Shown piece by piece: positions 53,423 through 63,039 of a stretch of 64,000 nt of DNA. Numbering within the stretch: position 1 is the stretch's first letter; the number at the start of each line of letters is the position of its first letter. A program made the position numbers and the translations under genes. Under the pieces are notes generated by a model. That model had not been told where the DNA came from and searched no databases. It was given only the letters and a program-made list of their open reading frames with translations. This DNA comes from Taibaiella koreensis (GTDB lineage Bacteria; Bacteroidota; Bacteroidia; Chitinophagales; Chitinophagaceae), in contig NZ_QVNU01000006.1 in assembly GCF_003545715.1 (NCBI RefSeq), positions 310,001 through 374,000 on the forward strand, written 5' to 3'.

Positions 53423-53910
53423 GCTGTTTGCCGGTTAATGATATTTAGCGCCTGATCTACGCCCAGGTAACCTTTGGCCTTAAATAGCTTGCCTTCTTCT
53501 TTATTGTAGTTGATAAAGAAGTCTTCCAGTTCCCGCACGATTGACACCGGTACTTCTTCCCAATCGGTAAGCTGCTTGAAAATGGTTGAGGCTACGGGCA
53601 CTGCAATGAAACGGTTGTTTTCTTCCATCTTACCTTTTGACTTACCTTGTTTAGCCTTGAACCCACCCACCAACCGGCACTCCATCTGCACCCCGGAAAG
53701 CTGTGGAACTCAGAAATGACTATCACATCCAAGGGATCGCCATCTTCACCGAGAGTATCAGGTATAAACCCAAAATCATAGGGGAAAACCATGCCCGCAG
53801 GTAAGATCTTTTTAAGCAGGAAAAAAGCCGGTTTCCTTTTGGTAGGCATATTTCTGCACACTGCCTTTAGGCGTTTCTATAATGACATTAATTTTGGAAT
53901 TGTTTTTCAT
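53419..53910 (-). pseudogene. ppa: Inorganic pyrophosphatase, two homopolymer frameshifts
   Basis: Family I pyrophosphatase pieces are spread over three frame segments: [26 protein letters not shown], then [20 protein letters not shown] and [14 protein letters not shown] with the metal-binding DGDPLD, then [16 protein letters not shown]...[10 protein letters not shown] and a C-terminal YLGVDQALNII. The first shift is one extra T in a T6 run (about 53825), the second one missing G in a G4 run (about 53695). Correcting both restores one frame of about 164 codons. Either assembly errors or real decay. Confidence 0.85.
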
Positions 53911-54048
53911 CTGTTCAGGGATTAAACCGTATTTGCTGCATATCAATCATCTTTCGTCCCTTCTCTGAGCTGCAGAGTAGTACAGCAGATAGTAAATGAT
54001 CAGTTTGGTGGATTGAAAACATGCTGCCCCAGAATGCCATACGGAAGC

Positions 54049-54933
54049 TCAAATTGCAACCTTGCCACCCGTCACGGCAATCGTTGCACCGGCAATATAG
54101 CTGCTTTCATCAGAGGCTAGGAACACAAAAGCAGGGGCTATTTCGGCCGGTTGAGCTGGCCTCTTCATAGGTGATTCTTTACCGAAGTTTTCCGGATCGG
54201 GCATGGTAGACGGTATAAGTGGAGTCCAGACTGGCCCAGGAGCAACTGCATTTACCCGGATACCTTTATCCTGCTCCAATAGCATTTGGGCAAGGTTCGC
54301 TGTAAAATTCTGTATCGCACCTTTCGATGCGGCATAGGCCAGTAGCACGGCATTAGGATGATAAGAGTTTACGGATGCCGTATTAATAATAGAGCTACCG
54401 GGCTTCATCCAAGGCTCCGCTGCTTTACATAAATAAAATATGCTGCGGATATTAGTCGAAAAGGTACGATCCCATTCTTCAGAAGAAACGTCTGACAGCT
54501 TTTCGTGGGCCATTTGAAAGGCGGCGTTATTGACCAAGATATCGATCTGGCCAAATTCGTCGATAATGGTATCAATGATCTTTTGGCAATCTTCTTCCTT
54601 ACGGATGTCTGCCTGGATCAGGAGCGATTGTTGCCCTGCCTCATTTACCCAGTGCGCTGTTTCAAGCGCGTCGGCCTCTTCAGATGGATAGCCATAACAA
54701 ATGGCAACGTCGGCGCCTTCTCTTGCAAAAGCAATAGCAATAGCCTTTCCAATTCCGGAATCAGCACCTGTAATAATTGCTTTTGCACCCTTAAGCTTAC
54801 CTGTTCCTTTGTAAGACTCCTCTCCATGGTCTGCACTGGGTTTCATCCGTGACTCCTGGCCAGGTATTTCCTGTCGCTGTTTGGGAAAAGGAGGAATAGC
54901 ATATTTGGTATGAGGATTAGAAAAGGTAGCCAT
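54049..54933 (-). CDS. Short-chain dehydrogenase/reductase (general stress type)
   Basis: 294 residues from MATFSNPHTKYAIPPFPKQRQEIPGQE, the N-terminal tail typical of YhdF/YghA-like stress SDRs. The Rossmann motif is TGADSGIGKA, then NNAA, the catalytic Ser in NTASVNSY, and the Y-A-A-S-K catalytic block; ...RVNAVAPGPVWTPLIPS follows, and it ends AVTGGKVAI. The extended frame to 55101 is not credible. Substrate unknown. Confidence 0.92.
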   Translation of the reverse strand: MATFSNPHTKYAIPPFPKQRQEIPGQESRMKPSADHGEESYKGTGKLKGAKAIITGADSGIGKAIAIAFAREGADVAICYGYPSEEADALETAHWVNEAGQQSLLIQADIRKEEDCQKIIDTIIDEFGQIDILVNNAAFQMAHEKLSDVSSEEWDRTFSTNIRSIFYLCKAAEPWMKPGSSIINTASVNSYHPNAVLLAYAASKGAIQNFTANLAQMLLEQDKGIRVNAVAPGPVWTPLIPSTMPDPENFGKESPMKRPAQPAEIAPAFVFLASDESSYIAGATIAVTGGKVAI

Positions 54934-55544
54934 CGTAATTTGGTTTGAAGGTTGTTGGATTTTGGTTAATAAACCGTGTGAGCAAGTAATAGTTTTTAAA
55001 AAAAAGTAAAAAGTTGAGCGGCGTATCAAGTCGTAAATTCCAGGCAGATAAGAAGGCTTAGAATGCCTATTCTGCACGGTGAACCATAATTTGCAACACA
55101 TTCAGCAGAAAGGTATATGATTGATAATGTAGGCTAAAAAGAGAAAAGGCTTGGTGGTGTCACCCGAGCTATTAAAGAAAATGGTCTTATTCTTTGGGAC
55201 TTTATGGAAATTTAAAGGCTTACTACATTATGAAAAGATTAATTACTGAAAATTCTCTAATCTGGAATGTAACTCGGTTCAAGTAAGCACTTGAACATCG
55301 TCTATATGTTTGCCATTCTAATATACTTCCTCTTCAGCATGCAGTGCAAGAATTTACCCTTATCGGTATTAACGTTCCCCATTCATTTAGTAATATGTTA
55401 GACGATGAAGCTAACTTTTCAGACACATTGACCTGAGAAGGAGAGGACTGTCTTCTGCTTATGGTGAGATATGCAACGCGGTATATTTCTTGCTTTACTT
55501 TTTTTACGGACCTGTCTTTGTCCGTGTAAGGAAAGCTTTTGTGT
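54934..55544. other. Intergenic region with direct-repeat copy 2
   Basis: About 600 bases without a supported gene. Besides the diverged direct repeat at 55171-55306 I see nothing definite. Confidence 0.5.
55171..55306 (+). repeat. Diverged direct repeat, copy 2
   Basis: Partner of 46101-46242, same orientation, 9.07 kb apart. Shared blocks include ATTAAAGAAAAT, TTTGGGACTTTATG, CATTATGAAAAG and GTTCAAGTAAGCAC. Confidence 0.75.
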
Positions 55545-55994
55545 ATGGCCATTATTCTTTCCGGGATCGCCGGTACTTTTATCATGACGATGTTTGTATG
55601 GATGGTCGGCGCTGCAACAGGATATCAGCTAGCTGTACCACGTATATTGGGTACGTTGTTTACGTTTACCACCACACCCTCCGGTAAAGTGTCCAACAGG
55701 CTTGTTGCCCTTATTTGGGGTAACCTATTACATTATGCTATAGGCATTTTCTTTTCAATGGTCTATGCACTTTGTCTTGCAAGACATTCATTAACCAACG
55801 GAATTTTAGGAGGAATAGCCTTTGGTGCGATTGCCGGAATTGTGGCGGTAGCGACCTGGTTGCTGCTACTGAAACTACATCCTCTGACGCCGAGAATACG
55901 GATCGGTATTTTCCTTTGCGCAATCTACTTAGGCCATATCGTGTTCGGCATAGTACTGGCACTGATTCACTATTTATACTCCGGCTATTTTTAA
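55545..55994 (+). CDS. Four-helix membrane protein, unassigned
   Basis: 149 residues with four hydrophobic helices (about 1-20, 50-75, 85-105, 118-145). The start ATG follows a GGAAAG ribosome site. I do not recognise a named family. It ends 10 bases before the FAD-Rieske oxidoreductase gene, so the two are likely co-transcribed. Confidence 0.75.
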   Translation: MAIILSGIAGTFIMTMFVWMVGAATGYQLAVPRILGTLFTFTTTPSGKVSNRLVALIWGNLLHYAIGIFFSMVYALCLARHSLTNGILGGIAFGAIAGIVAVATWLLLLKLHPLTPRIRIGIFLCAIYLGHIVFGIVLALIHYLYSGYF

Positions 55995-56004
55995 TCCTGA
56001 TCAT

Positions 56005-57528
56005 ATGATAAACAGAGATGGCTTTTCTAAAAGCTTATGGCAAAATGAAGCACAGGCGGAACTTGCACAACGTTCTATGCCTGGCTATACCTTCGACGTG
56101 GTCGTTATAGGAGCGGGCATTACCGGGGTAACCACGGCTTTGCTGTTGCAGCAATCAGGTAAGCAGTGCCTGCTGCTGGAAGCCCATAATGCAGGCTTCG
56201 GAACCTCATCAGGCACTTCTGCGCATTTGAATACCCTGCTTGATACACCTTATCCCGACGTTATCAGTAAATTTGGAAAGCAGAAGGCCATGCTCGCCGC
56301 CCAGGGGGCGGCAGAGGCCATTGCCATTATAAAAGGGCATGTGGACAAATATGCTATCGACTGTGATTTTGCCTACAAAACGGGCTATCTTTTTTCACAG
56401 AACGAGCGGGAAAGCCAGCAGTTGACTGAAATATCCAAAGCACTTGAAGTTGTCGGTATTTCGGCAGAATGGTCGGATGGGATTCCGGTACCGCTTCCAT
56501 TCGATAATGCTATCAAGGTTGAACGACAGGCCCAATTTCATCCCACAAAGTACCTTTCCGCATTGCTGAGGCAATATATAGCAGACGGCGGCAACTATTT
56601 GGATCAAACAGCTGTAGACCATGTTGATTCGGATGGTGCTGTTCAAAGGGTGTCTGCGGGCAAGGCTATTTATCAGGCAACCGACATCGTTTATGCCACA
56701 CACATTCCGCCGGGTCTCAATCTTCTACACCTCCGCTGTGCGCCTTATCGGTCTTATGTGCTTGCGCTTAAACTAGCCAGGGATAAATATCCCGATGGTC
56801 TGGCTTACGACCTCAAAGAACCGTATCATTATTTCCGGACTGCTATCCATGATGGCCGGCCGCTCCTGCTTGTCGGCGGGAACGATCATAAAACAGGACA
56901 CGAGGCCAAGGCTGAACATGTCTTCAGCGAACTGGAAGCATACGCCCGTAAATACTACGAAGTGCAAGCTGTCGCTTACCGCTGGTCGTCCCAGTACTAC
57001 ATACCGGCAGATGGCCTGCCTTACATCGGCCATCTGCCCGGCGGTGGCAATCATCAATTTGTTGCCACCGGTTACAGCGGCAACGGAATGATCTTCGGCA
57101 CACTGGCAGGCCGCATCCTGTGCGACCTCATCGTTTCAGGAGAGAGTCCGTATACCACCTTGCTATCTCCATCAAGGATTAAGCCCGTGGCCGGTTTTAG
57201 CCGATTCATCAGAGAAAATGCTGATGTGCTGAAACATTTTGTTTCAGATCGCATCTCACAACAATCCCTGACCGAACTGTCGGAGCTGGCAAAGGGAGAA
57301 GGTCGTGTTGTTAAATACCAGGAAAAGCAGGTAGCGCTATATAAAGACGAGTATGGTAAGGTCTATGCCCTACACCCGGTATGCCCGCACGCCGGATGTA
57401 TTGTGCAATGGAACAGTGCCGAGCAGAGCTGGGACTGTCCCTGCCATGGTGCAAGATATGCAGCGACCGGAGAGCTGCTCAATGGGCCGGCTTCAAGGGG
57501 ATTACGCCACATAGGGCTCGACGATTAA
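56005..57528 (+). CDS. FAD-dependent oxidoreductase with C-terminal Rieske domain
   Basis: 507 residues. The DAO-type FAD domain starts with VVVIGAGITGVTTALLLQQSG (about 31-51), LLEAHNAGFGTSSGTSAHLN, and ends with ATGYSGNGMIFGTLAGRIL. The Rieske [2Fe-2S] domain covers about 430-505, with CPHAGC and CPCHG supplying the Cys and His ligands. This fusion is common in soil bacteria, and the substrate is unknown. It follows the small membrane protein and precedes the YciE-like gene. Confidence 0.92.
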   Translation: MINRDGFSKSLWQNEAQAELAQRSMPGYTFDVVVIGAGITGVTTALLLQQSGKQCLLLEAHNAGFGTSSGTSAHLNTLLDTPYPDVISKFGKQKAMLAAQGAAEAIAIIKGHVDKYAIDCDFAYKTGYLFSQNERESQQLTEISKALEVVGISAEWSDGIPVPLPFDNAIKVERQAQFHPTKYLSALLRQYIADGGNYLDQTAVDHVDSDGAVQRVSAGKAIYQATDIVYATHIPPGLNLLHLRCAPYRSYVLALKLARDKYPDGLAYDLKEPYHYFRTAIHDGRPLLLVGGNDHKTGHEAKAEHVFSELEAYARKYYEVQAVAYRWSSQYYIPADGLPYIGHLPGGGNHQFVATGYSGNGMIFGTLAGRILCDLIVSGESPYTTLLSPSRIKPVAGFSRFIRENADVLKHFVSDRISQQSLTELSELAKGEGRVVKYQEKQVALYKDEYGKVYALHPVCPHAGCIVQWNSAEQSWDCPCHGARYAATGELLNGPASRGLRHIGLDD

Positions 57529-57593
57529 GGACCAGGACACCGGCAAACGAAAGCTAAAAATTTATTTTTCACCACATAAAAACCGATAGTATT

Positions 57594-58148
57594 ATGACAC
57601 AAACCAAAACAGCGCCGGCGAAAGGCACTACACGCAAAAAGCGTACGACGCAGGAAGAGGGAGCCCTCATGGAGTTGTTCGTCAATTCTCTCAAAGATAT
57701 TAACTGGGCAGAAAAACAATTGGTCAAAGCGCTAAAGAAGATGGCCAAAGCTGCGACATCGGAAGAGCTGGGCAAAGCCTTCGAAGACCATATGACACAA
57801 ACAGAGGGCCATGTAGAGCGTTTGGCACAGGTATTTGAACACCTCGGCAAAAGACCGGCCTCTAAGAAATGCGAGGCCATGGAAGGCCTGATCAAAGAGG
57901 CGGAAGAGCTCATCGAAGAAACAGAAGAAGGTTCGGAAGTAAGAGATGTCGCGCTTATCGCCGCCGCCCAGAAAGTAGAGCACTATGAAATGGCGACCTA
58001 TGGCACTTTACGTACGCTGTCGGCTACACTGGGTTTGAAAGGTGCAGAAAAGTTGTTGCAACAGACGCTCGACGAGGAAAAGCAAACGGACCAGCTGCTT
58101 ACCCAGATCGCGGAAGGCTCTGTCAACGAAGCAGCGGCAAGTGAATAA
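57594..58148 (+). CDS. DUF892/YciE-YciF-like ferritin-fold protein
   Basis: 184 residues. After a basic tail (TKTAPAKGTTRKKRTTQ) the four-helix ferritin-like domain covers about 25-175: FVNSLKDINWAEKQLVKALKKMAKAA, FEDHMTQTEGHVERLAQVFEHLG, and VEHYEMATYGTLRTLSATLG carry the Glu/His metal ligands. Family members are stress-induced and bind a di-iron site. The gene lies within the oxidative-stress cluster. Confidence 0.92.
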   Translation: MTQTKTAPAKGTTRKKRTTQEEGALMELFVNSLKDINWAEKQLVKALKKMAKAATSEELGKAFEDHMTQTEGHVERLAQVFEHLGKRPASKKCEAMEGLIKEAEELIEETEEGSEVRDVALIAAAQKVEHYEMATYGTLRTLSATLGLKGAEKLLQQTLDEEKQTDQLLTQIAEGSVNEAAASE

Positions 58149-58164
58149 TGGAAAACGAAGGTTT

Positions 58165-59096
58165 ATGAACCATCCATCCGATGTCGCGGACCTTGCTGTT
58201 GCGCCGCCAAACAAAATTATGTTGAAAGGATTCCTGCTGCTTGCTGGGCTCCTTTTGCTGCTGGCTTCGTGCCGTACCGGAAACCGGCCGCCAAAGGGAA
58301 CAGCTCTCTTCAAAGGTTTTTGTAATCACCGGCGCTTCCAGCGGCCTGGGCAGGGGTATTGCGCTGGAAGCCGGCCGCTGTAAGGCTATTGTGGTGCTGG
58401 CCTCCAGGAATCGTTTGGAGCTGAATAAGGTCGCGGCTGAGATCGAAGCTGCAGGCGGGCGGGCCCTCGTGCTTCTTACCGACGTTTCTTCGGATGAGCA
58501 AATGGCAAGCCTGGCAGACACTGTGAGCAAACGCTTTGGCCGCATCGACATCTGGATCAACAATGCCGGCGTAGCGATGAAGCAGTTTATCCTCCAGGGT
58601 TCCGGCGTGCTGATCAATATCGCATCGGTAGAAAGCAATATATCAACCGCTTACCAGGCCGCCTACTCGGCATCGAAAGCCGGCGTGCAGAATATTGGCA
58701 ATACCAGACGGCAGGAGCTGCGCCTGAATGGTTATAAAAAGATCAGGGTGGTGACCATATTGCCTTACGCGCTGGATACTCCGCTATGGGATCATGCGGC
58801 AACATATATCGGGCATGCTCCCCGCATGATGGCACTAGATCCCGCCTGTAAGGCCGTGAATGTACCGTGCACGCCTGTATACGCGGACGCCGGTCAATTG
58901 CTGTGGGCTGGAAGGCGAAAACCGCTTTGGCCGCGTGGAGCGGATAGGATCGGATATGACACACAAATACCAGACGACTAAAACACCAGAAAAGCCACCA
59001 GGCCCCGGCAATCTCTACCACACCTTACCAACGCAAGGTGTTGAAGGTGGCCTGAAAGAAAGGATGAAGAAAGAAAAAGACGCTCGAAAAAAGTAA
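58165..59096 (+). pseudogene. Broken SDR (oxidoreductase) gene
   Basis: The start MNHPSDVADL...KGFLLLAGLLLLLASC is followed by a frameshift near 58310, after which FVITGASSGLGRG, NNAG, and NIASVES..YSASKAGV appear in another frame. About 45 residues between NNAGVAMKQF and QGSGVLINIAS, usual in this family, are missing. A further frameshift near 58860 moves the C terminus to ALAAW-like GEN..ERIGSDMTHKYQTTKTP. Three independent lesions indicate a true pseudogene. Confidence 0.85.
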
Positions 59097-59116
59097 CCGG
59101 ACAACCCTAACGCCTC

Positions 59117-59791
59117 TTACTTTCCGGTCTCCATATGCGGCGCGTCGACAGGCTTGGACTCCGGTGATCCTTTTTGTCTCAGGAAGATGGAAAGGATAAC
59201 GATAGAGGCTACTGACAGGAATTCGCTCTGCCAGTTCTGGAAGGTCTCAAACCAGAACTGAGGCTCTTGTAGAAAATCAACAATACTTTTCGGCGGCTTG
59301 TGCTTTAAGCCTTCCTGTTCATTGAACTCCCTGTAGCTTCCATACAAATGGCCGGCCCAGCTGATCAGGAATAGCAAAAGAAAAGCAATGGACAGAGAAT
59401 GCTGATAAAGCCGCAGCCGCCATCCGCCTTTTTTTACAGGACCAGGTGCATCGGGGCGCGTCGGATCAGGAACACGGTCTACCTCCTCCGGCTTACCGAT
59501 ATCTTTCGATTCTGCAGAACCGATCTGTCTCAACGAAATCGTGAGCACAACATATAAAGCCATTTGTAGAAACTCGCTCTGGAAATTTTCAAAAGTTGCC
59601 GCGTAAAAATGACCGCTGCCCAAATAGCTTAAAAAGCCGGTTTCCGCTACACCAGAATCGGACAGGATTTCATTATGTTCGCGCCATCCAAAAAAGGCTT
59701 GTGCTGCCAGGGCCAGCAGGAACAAGGATATAAAAACAACTGAAAGGCTGTTCCGGTACAAAAAGCTTTTTTGCTTATACTTCGCCATCAT
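59117..59791 (-). CDS. DUF6766-like membrane protein
   Basis: About 224 residues with two repeats of the same unit: a helix such as SLSVVFISLFLLALAAQAFFGW or SLSIAFLLLFLISWAGHLYGSY, then FENFQSEFLQMALYVVLTISLRQ or FQNWQSEFLSVASIVILSIFLRQKGSPESKP. Four membrane segments in all. The family is common in stress clusters of soil bacteria, function unknown. The start codon lies just inside the end of the CinA gene region, so they are one unit. Confidence 0.85.
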   Translation of the reverse strand: MMAKYKQKSFLYRNSLSVVFISLFLLALAAQAFFGWREHNEILSDSGVAETGFLSYLGSGHFYAATFENFQSEFLQMALYVVLTISLRQIGSAESKDIGKPEEVDRVPDPTRPDAPGPVKKGGWRLRLYQHSLSIAFLLLFLISWAGHLYGSYREFNEQEGLKHKPPKSIVDFLQEPQFWFETFQNWQSEFLSVASIVILSIFLRQKGSPESKPVDAPHMETGK

Positions 59792-59792
59792 G

Positions 59793-60278
59793 TTAATTTT
59801 CCAATAAGTGAATAATCGTTTTCGCGATCTGTTCAATGGTCAGATCAATGATTTCTGCTGGCTCACCTGTGAAGATCTTCTTTCGCTCGAGGATCTCACG
59901 ACCATACAACACACAGTAGAACATGGTCCCAACCGGCTTTCCCGGTTGTTCGCTTCCACCTGTTGTCGTCAGACCAGTAACAGCCACAGCCAGATCTGCG
60001 CTCATCAATTGCTGTATACGAACAGCCATTTCCCGAGTTACCTCTGCAGATTCAGGCGTAAATTGTTTGATCATTGCGACAGTTATACCCAGTACTTCTT
60101 CTTTGATATACGCATTGTAGCATACCAATGCCCCCTTCAGAACCTCACCCGAAAAAGGCGTCTGGGAAAATGCATAGGCCAGCTTTCCGGCCGTAGCACT
60201 TTCGGCAAATGCAATGGTCAGTTTCCGTTCGGCTATTAGCTCGCTACATGTCTCGATTATCTGTTGGTACGCTGCCAT
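59793..60278 (-). CDS. CinA-like nicotinamide-nucleotide amidohydrolase
   Basis: 161 residues, equal to the stand-alone C-terminal CinA domain (PncC type). It hydrolyses NMN to nicotinate mononucleotide for NAD recycling. Marks are IAFAESATAGKLAYAFSQTPFSGEVLKGALVCYNAYIKEEVLG, MADLAVAVTGL and PGKPVGTMFYCV. Its ATG lies inside the end of the upstream iron-permease gene (35-base overlap). Confidence 0.9.
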   Translation of the reverse strand: MAAYQQIIETCSELIAERKLTIAFAESATAGKLAYAFSQTPFSGEVLKGALVCYNAYIKEEVLGITVAMIKQFTPESAEVTREMAVRIQQLMSADLAVAVTGLTTTGGSEQPGKPVGTMFYCVLYGREILERKKIFTGEPAEIIDLTIEQIAKTIIHLLEN

Positions 60279-60732
60279 CTTTTCTTCTGGCTTTTGTTTT
60301 TTCTTCCTGTAGGTCGTCCGCCGCATCAATAGAGTGCGACTTGTGAATATCATCATCCTCCTCTGCCTTGTCCGACAAGCGCTGGTAGTAGCTATGTAGT
60401 GTATCCAGTTCAGATTCCTGCAAGTCTTCGATATCCACCATGCGATTGCTCGCTTTTTGACTGGCTGCGATCAATTCGTTAAGCTTTAGCTGGATTGCTT
60501 TGCTATCCTTATTTTGGGTCTTCTGAATAAGAAATACCATAAGGAATGTGATAATGGTGGTACCTGTATTGATTACCAGCTGCCAGGTATCGGAAAATTT
60601 AAAAACCGGACCAGTGATAATCCAAACTAATACCGCACCTGCAGCAAAACCAAAGGCCATTGAAGATCCCGTCCAGCAAGTAATTTTATTGGCAAGCTTT
60701 TCAAACCCGCTTTCTTTTTTCTTAGTACTCAT
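60244..60732 (-). CDS. Low-affinity iron permease family protein
   Basis: 162 residues. Two membrane helices (about 20-42 and 50-70) with the family core WTGSSMAFGFAAGAVLVWIITGP, FSDTWQLVINTGTTIITFLMVFLIQ and NKDSKAIQLKLNELIAA. The C-terminal part is acidic then basic, longer than usual. The substrate is not proven for bacterial members. First gene of the three-gene set with CinA and the DUF6766-like gene. Confidence 0.88.
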   Translation of the reverse strand: MSTKKKESGFEKLANKITCWTGSSMAFGFAAGAVLVWIITGPVFKFSDTWQLVINTGTTIITFLMVFLIQKTQNKDSKAIQLKLNELIAASQKASNRMVDIEDLQESELDTLHSYYQRLSDKAEEDDDIHKSHSIDAADDLQEEKTKARRKDGSVPTDNRDM

Positions 60733-60837
60733 ATGATGGATTTAAAAGGGAGAAACGAAAGTCTCTCCCCTGTGGTTATCTTTTATTGAGTGCTATTGAA
60801 GCATATTTGGTGAATTAATCATTTTTTCTCATTAAAG

Positions 60838-63006
60838 CTATGCAGGCACTTTTCGCGCTGTTTCCCGCTCCCAGAAACGATGTAATTTTATAGCCGCAAT
60901 AAAATTATCCTCAAGCACCGTCAAATCATCGCTCACTATTAAACCGTCATTCTTCCCGGCTGTACCCTTTGTCACACTTTTTGCAAAATAAGTTTGTTCC
61001 AACACCTGCATCGCCTGCTTGTCGGCGGCTATTGCCTTGCAATGCCTGTAGGCTTCATTAAGAAAATGGATGGCATCGGAATCTGCGGCCAGCGTCGCCA
61101 CGCAGTTTGTACCTCCCGGAATATAAACAGCATCATAGAATACGGAAGCAGCAGTGAGGAAACTGTGATTGATCGGCACCATTGTATCGTCTTCGGCTAT
61201 AACCACACCTTGCCGCGGAGCAATGATCTCTGTAACGGCGCCCTGATCACTCAGCGCATCCTGCATCTTTATCAGGGTAGCGCTGTCGACCCCATCTGCC
61301 ACGAGTATCGCTATTTTACGGGTTTGGATCGTATCCTTAGCGGTATGCTCCATGCTGAGAGCCTCCGAGCGTTCCAGCGAAGGCGCTGTAATTACTGGCT
61401 CAAAGTCTTCGGGGTTGCCATCAGCGGGTATACTTTTGTTGATCGGCTGTTCCGGCTCTGGTACCTCAAGGCCCAGCTTAAGCGCAACGCTTGCCGCCAG
61501 TGTGCCATCTACCAGGGACAAAATGCCCAGCATGCGCTTTCGTATTGCCAAGGTTTCTACCTTTCCCAGCTCAAAGGAAAGCGCATCGATCATATGTTGT
61601 TTTTCCGGCTCAGACTGACTATTAAAGAACAGCTTTGCCTGACTGAAATGGTCGAAGAAGCTGCGGCTCCTGCTCCTTACTTTTTGTGCATCGATTTTTT
61701 CAGCAAAAGAAGTAAAGCCACCATCGGCCATGCCTGCCTGGAAAGGACAACCGCTTCCCAATGAGTTGGGATGATAGGCCACCCTGCCTTTATTGATCTG
61801 TTGCCGCATAAAGCCGTCGCGTTGGTTGTTATGCACCGGCACTATCGGTCTATTGATGGGGATCTCATGAAAGTTAGGCCCACCCAGACGTATGAGCTGC
61901 GTATCGGTGTAGGAAAAGAGCCGGCCCTGCATCAACGGATCGTTGGTGAAATCGATACCGGAAACGACATTGCCCACATGAAAGGCTACTTGCTCTGTTT
62001 CAGAAAAGAAATTGTCGGGGTTGCGGTTAAGGGTCATTTTACCAATGCGCCGCAACGGTACCAATTCTTCGGGAATGATCTTCGTAGGATCGAGCAGGTC
62101 AAAATCGAACTTATGTTCATCGGCTTCGGCGACGACCTGTATACCCAGCTCCCATTCGGGAAAAGCGCCATGCTCGATAGCGTCCCAAAGGTCGCGCCTG
62201 TGAAAGTCGGGATCTTTACCGGATAGTTTTTGCGCCTCGTCCCAGGCGACGGAGTGAACGCCCAACAGAGGCTTCCAGTGAAATTTAACGAAATGGGATT
62301 CGCCCGATTCGTTAATCAGGCGAAAGGTATGTACCCCGAAACCTTCCATCATGCGATAACTTCGCGGGATAGCCCTGTCGCTCATCAGCCACATGATCAT
62401 ATGCGTCGACTCAGGCATCAGGGAAATAAAATCCCAAAAGGTATCGTGCGCCGACGCTGCTTGCGGCATCTCGTTATGAGGTTCCGGCTTAACCGCGTGG
62501 ATAAGGTCCGGGAATTTGATTGCATCCTGGATAAAGAACACAGGCATGTTGTTACCTACCAGGTCGAAGTTGCCTTCCTGCGTGTAGAATTTTACGGCAA
62601 AGCCACGTACGTCGCGCGCAAGATCCGTAGAACCTCTTGAGCCGGCAACGGTAGAAAAGCGAACGAATACGGGCGTTTCGACTGTTGTATCATTTAGAAA
62701 ACCAGCCCTGGTCAACTGGGGTATCGGCTCATACAATTTAAAAACGCCATGCGCTGCCGAACCACGGGCATGCACAACCCGTTCCGGGATACGTTCATGA
62801 TCGAAATGGGTCATTTTTTCTCGGAAGAGAAAATCCTCCATTAATGTTGGACCCCTATCGCCTGCTTTAAGCGAATTCTGATCGTCATTGATTTTCAAAC
62901 CTTGGTTGCTGGTCATTTCTTGACCCGAACCCTGTTCGGTATCCGGCGTAAGATCTGCTGCTTTTTTATTCGGTTCGGCGGAATTAGGTGCGGAGGTGTC
63001 TGACAT
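60838..63006 (-). CDS. katE: Large-subunit catalase (KatE/HPII type)
   Basis: 722 residues, matching HPII-like clade 2 catalases with an extra C-terminal flavodoxin-like domain. The heme pocket shows the distal His in RVVHARGSAAHG, Asn in VGNNMPVFFIQD, and the proximal Tyr in RLFSYTDTQ. The C-terminal domain (about 565-715) has RKIAILVADGVDSATL and YIPGGTN. It removes hydrogen peroxide in the cytoplasm. It is 33 bases downstream of the zinc alcohol dehydrogenase gene, so probably in one operon. Confidence 0.94.
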   Translation of the reverse strand: MSDTSAPNSAEPNKKAADLTPDTEQGSGQEMTSNQGLKINDDQNSLKAGDRGPTLMEDFLFREKMTHFDHERIPERVVHARGSAAHGVFKLYEPIPQLTRAGFLNDTTVETPVFVRFSTVAGSRGSTDLARDVRGFAVKFYTQEGNFDLVGNNMPVFFIQDAIKFPDLIHAVKPEPHNEMPQAASAHDTFWDFISLMPESTHMIMWLMSDRAIPRSYRMMEGFGVHTFRLINESGESHFVKFHWKPLLGVHSVAWDEAQKLSGKDPDFHRRDLWDAIEHGAFPEWELGIQVVAEADEHKFDFDLLDPTKIIPEELVPLRRIGKMTLNRNPDNFFSETEQVAFHVGNVVSGIDFTNDPLMQGRLFSYTDTQLIRLGGPNFHEIPINRPIVPVHNNQRDGFMRQQINKGRVAYHPNSLGSGCPFQAGMADGGFTSFAEKIDAQKVRSRSRSFFDHFSQAKLFFNSQSEPEKQHMIDALSFELGKVETLAIRKRMLGILSLVDGTLAASVALKLGLEVPEPEQPINKSIPADGNPEDFEPVITAPSLERSEALSMEHTAKDTIQTRKIAILVADGVDSATLIKMQDALSDQGAVTEIIAPRQGVVIAEDDTMVPINHSFLTAASVFYDAVYIPGGTNCVATLAADSDAIHFLNEAYRHCKAIAADKQAMQVLEQTYFAKSVTKGTAGKNDGLIVSDDLTVLEDNFIAAIKLHRFWERETARKVPA

Positions 63007-63039
63007 AATTTTTCTTTTAGCAGATGGAGGAAAATTGTT

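Noticed and set aside
60994-61764. Plus-strand open frame of 256 codons
   Set aside because: Antisense to the catalase, which has all active-site motifs in the other strand.
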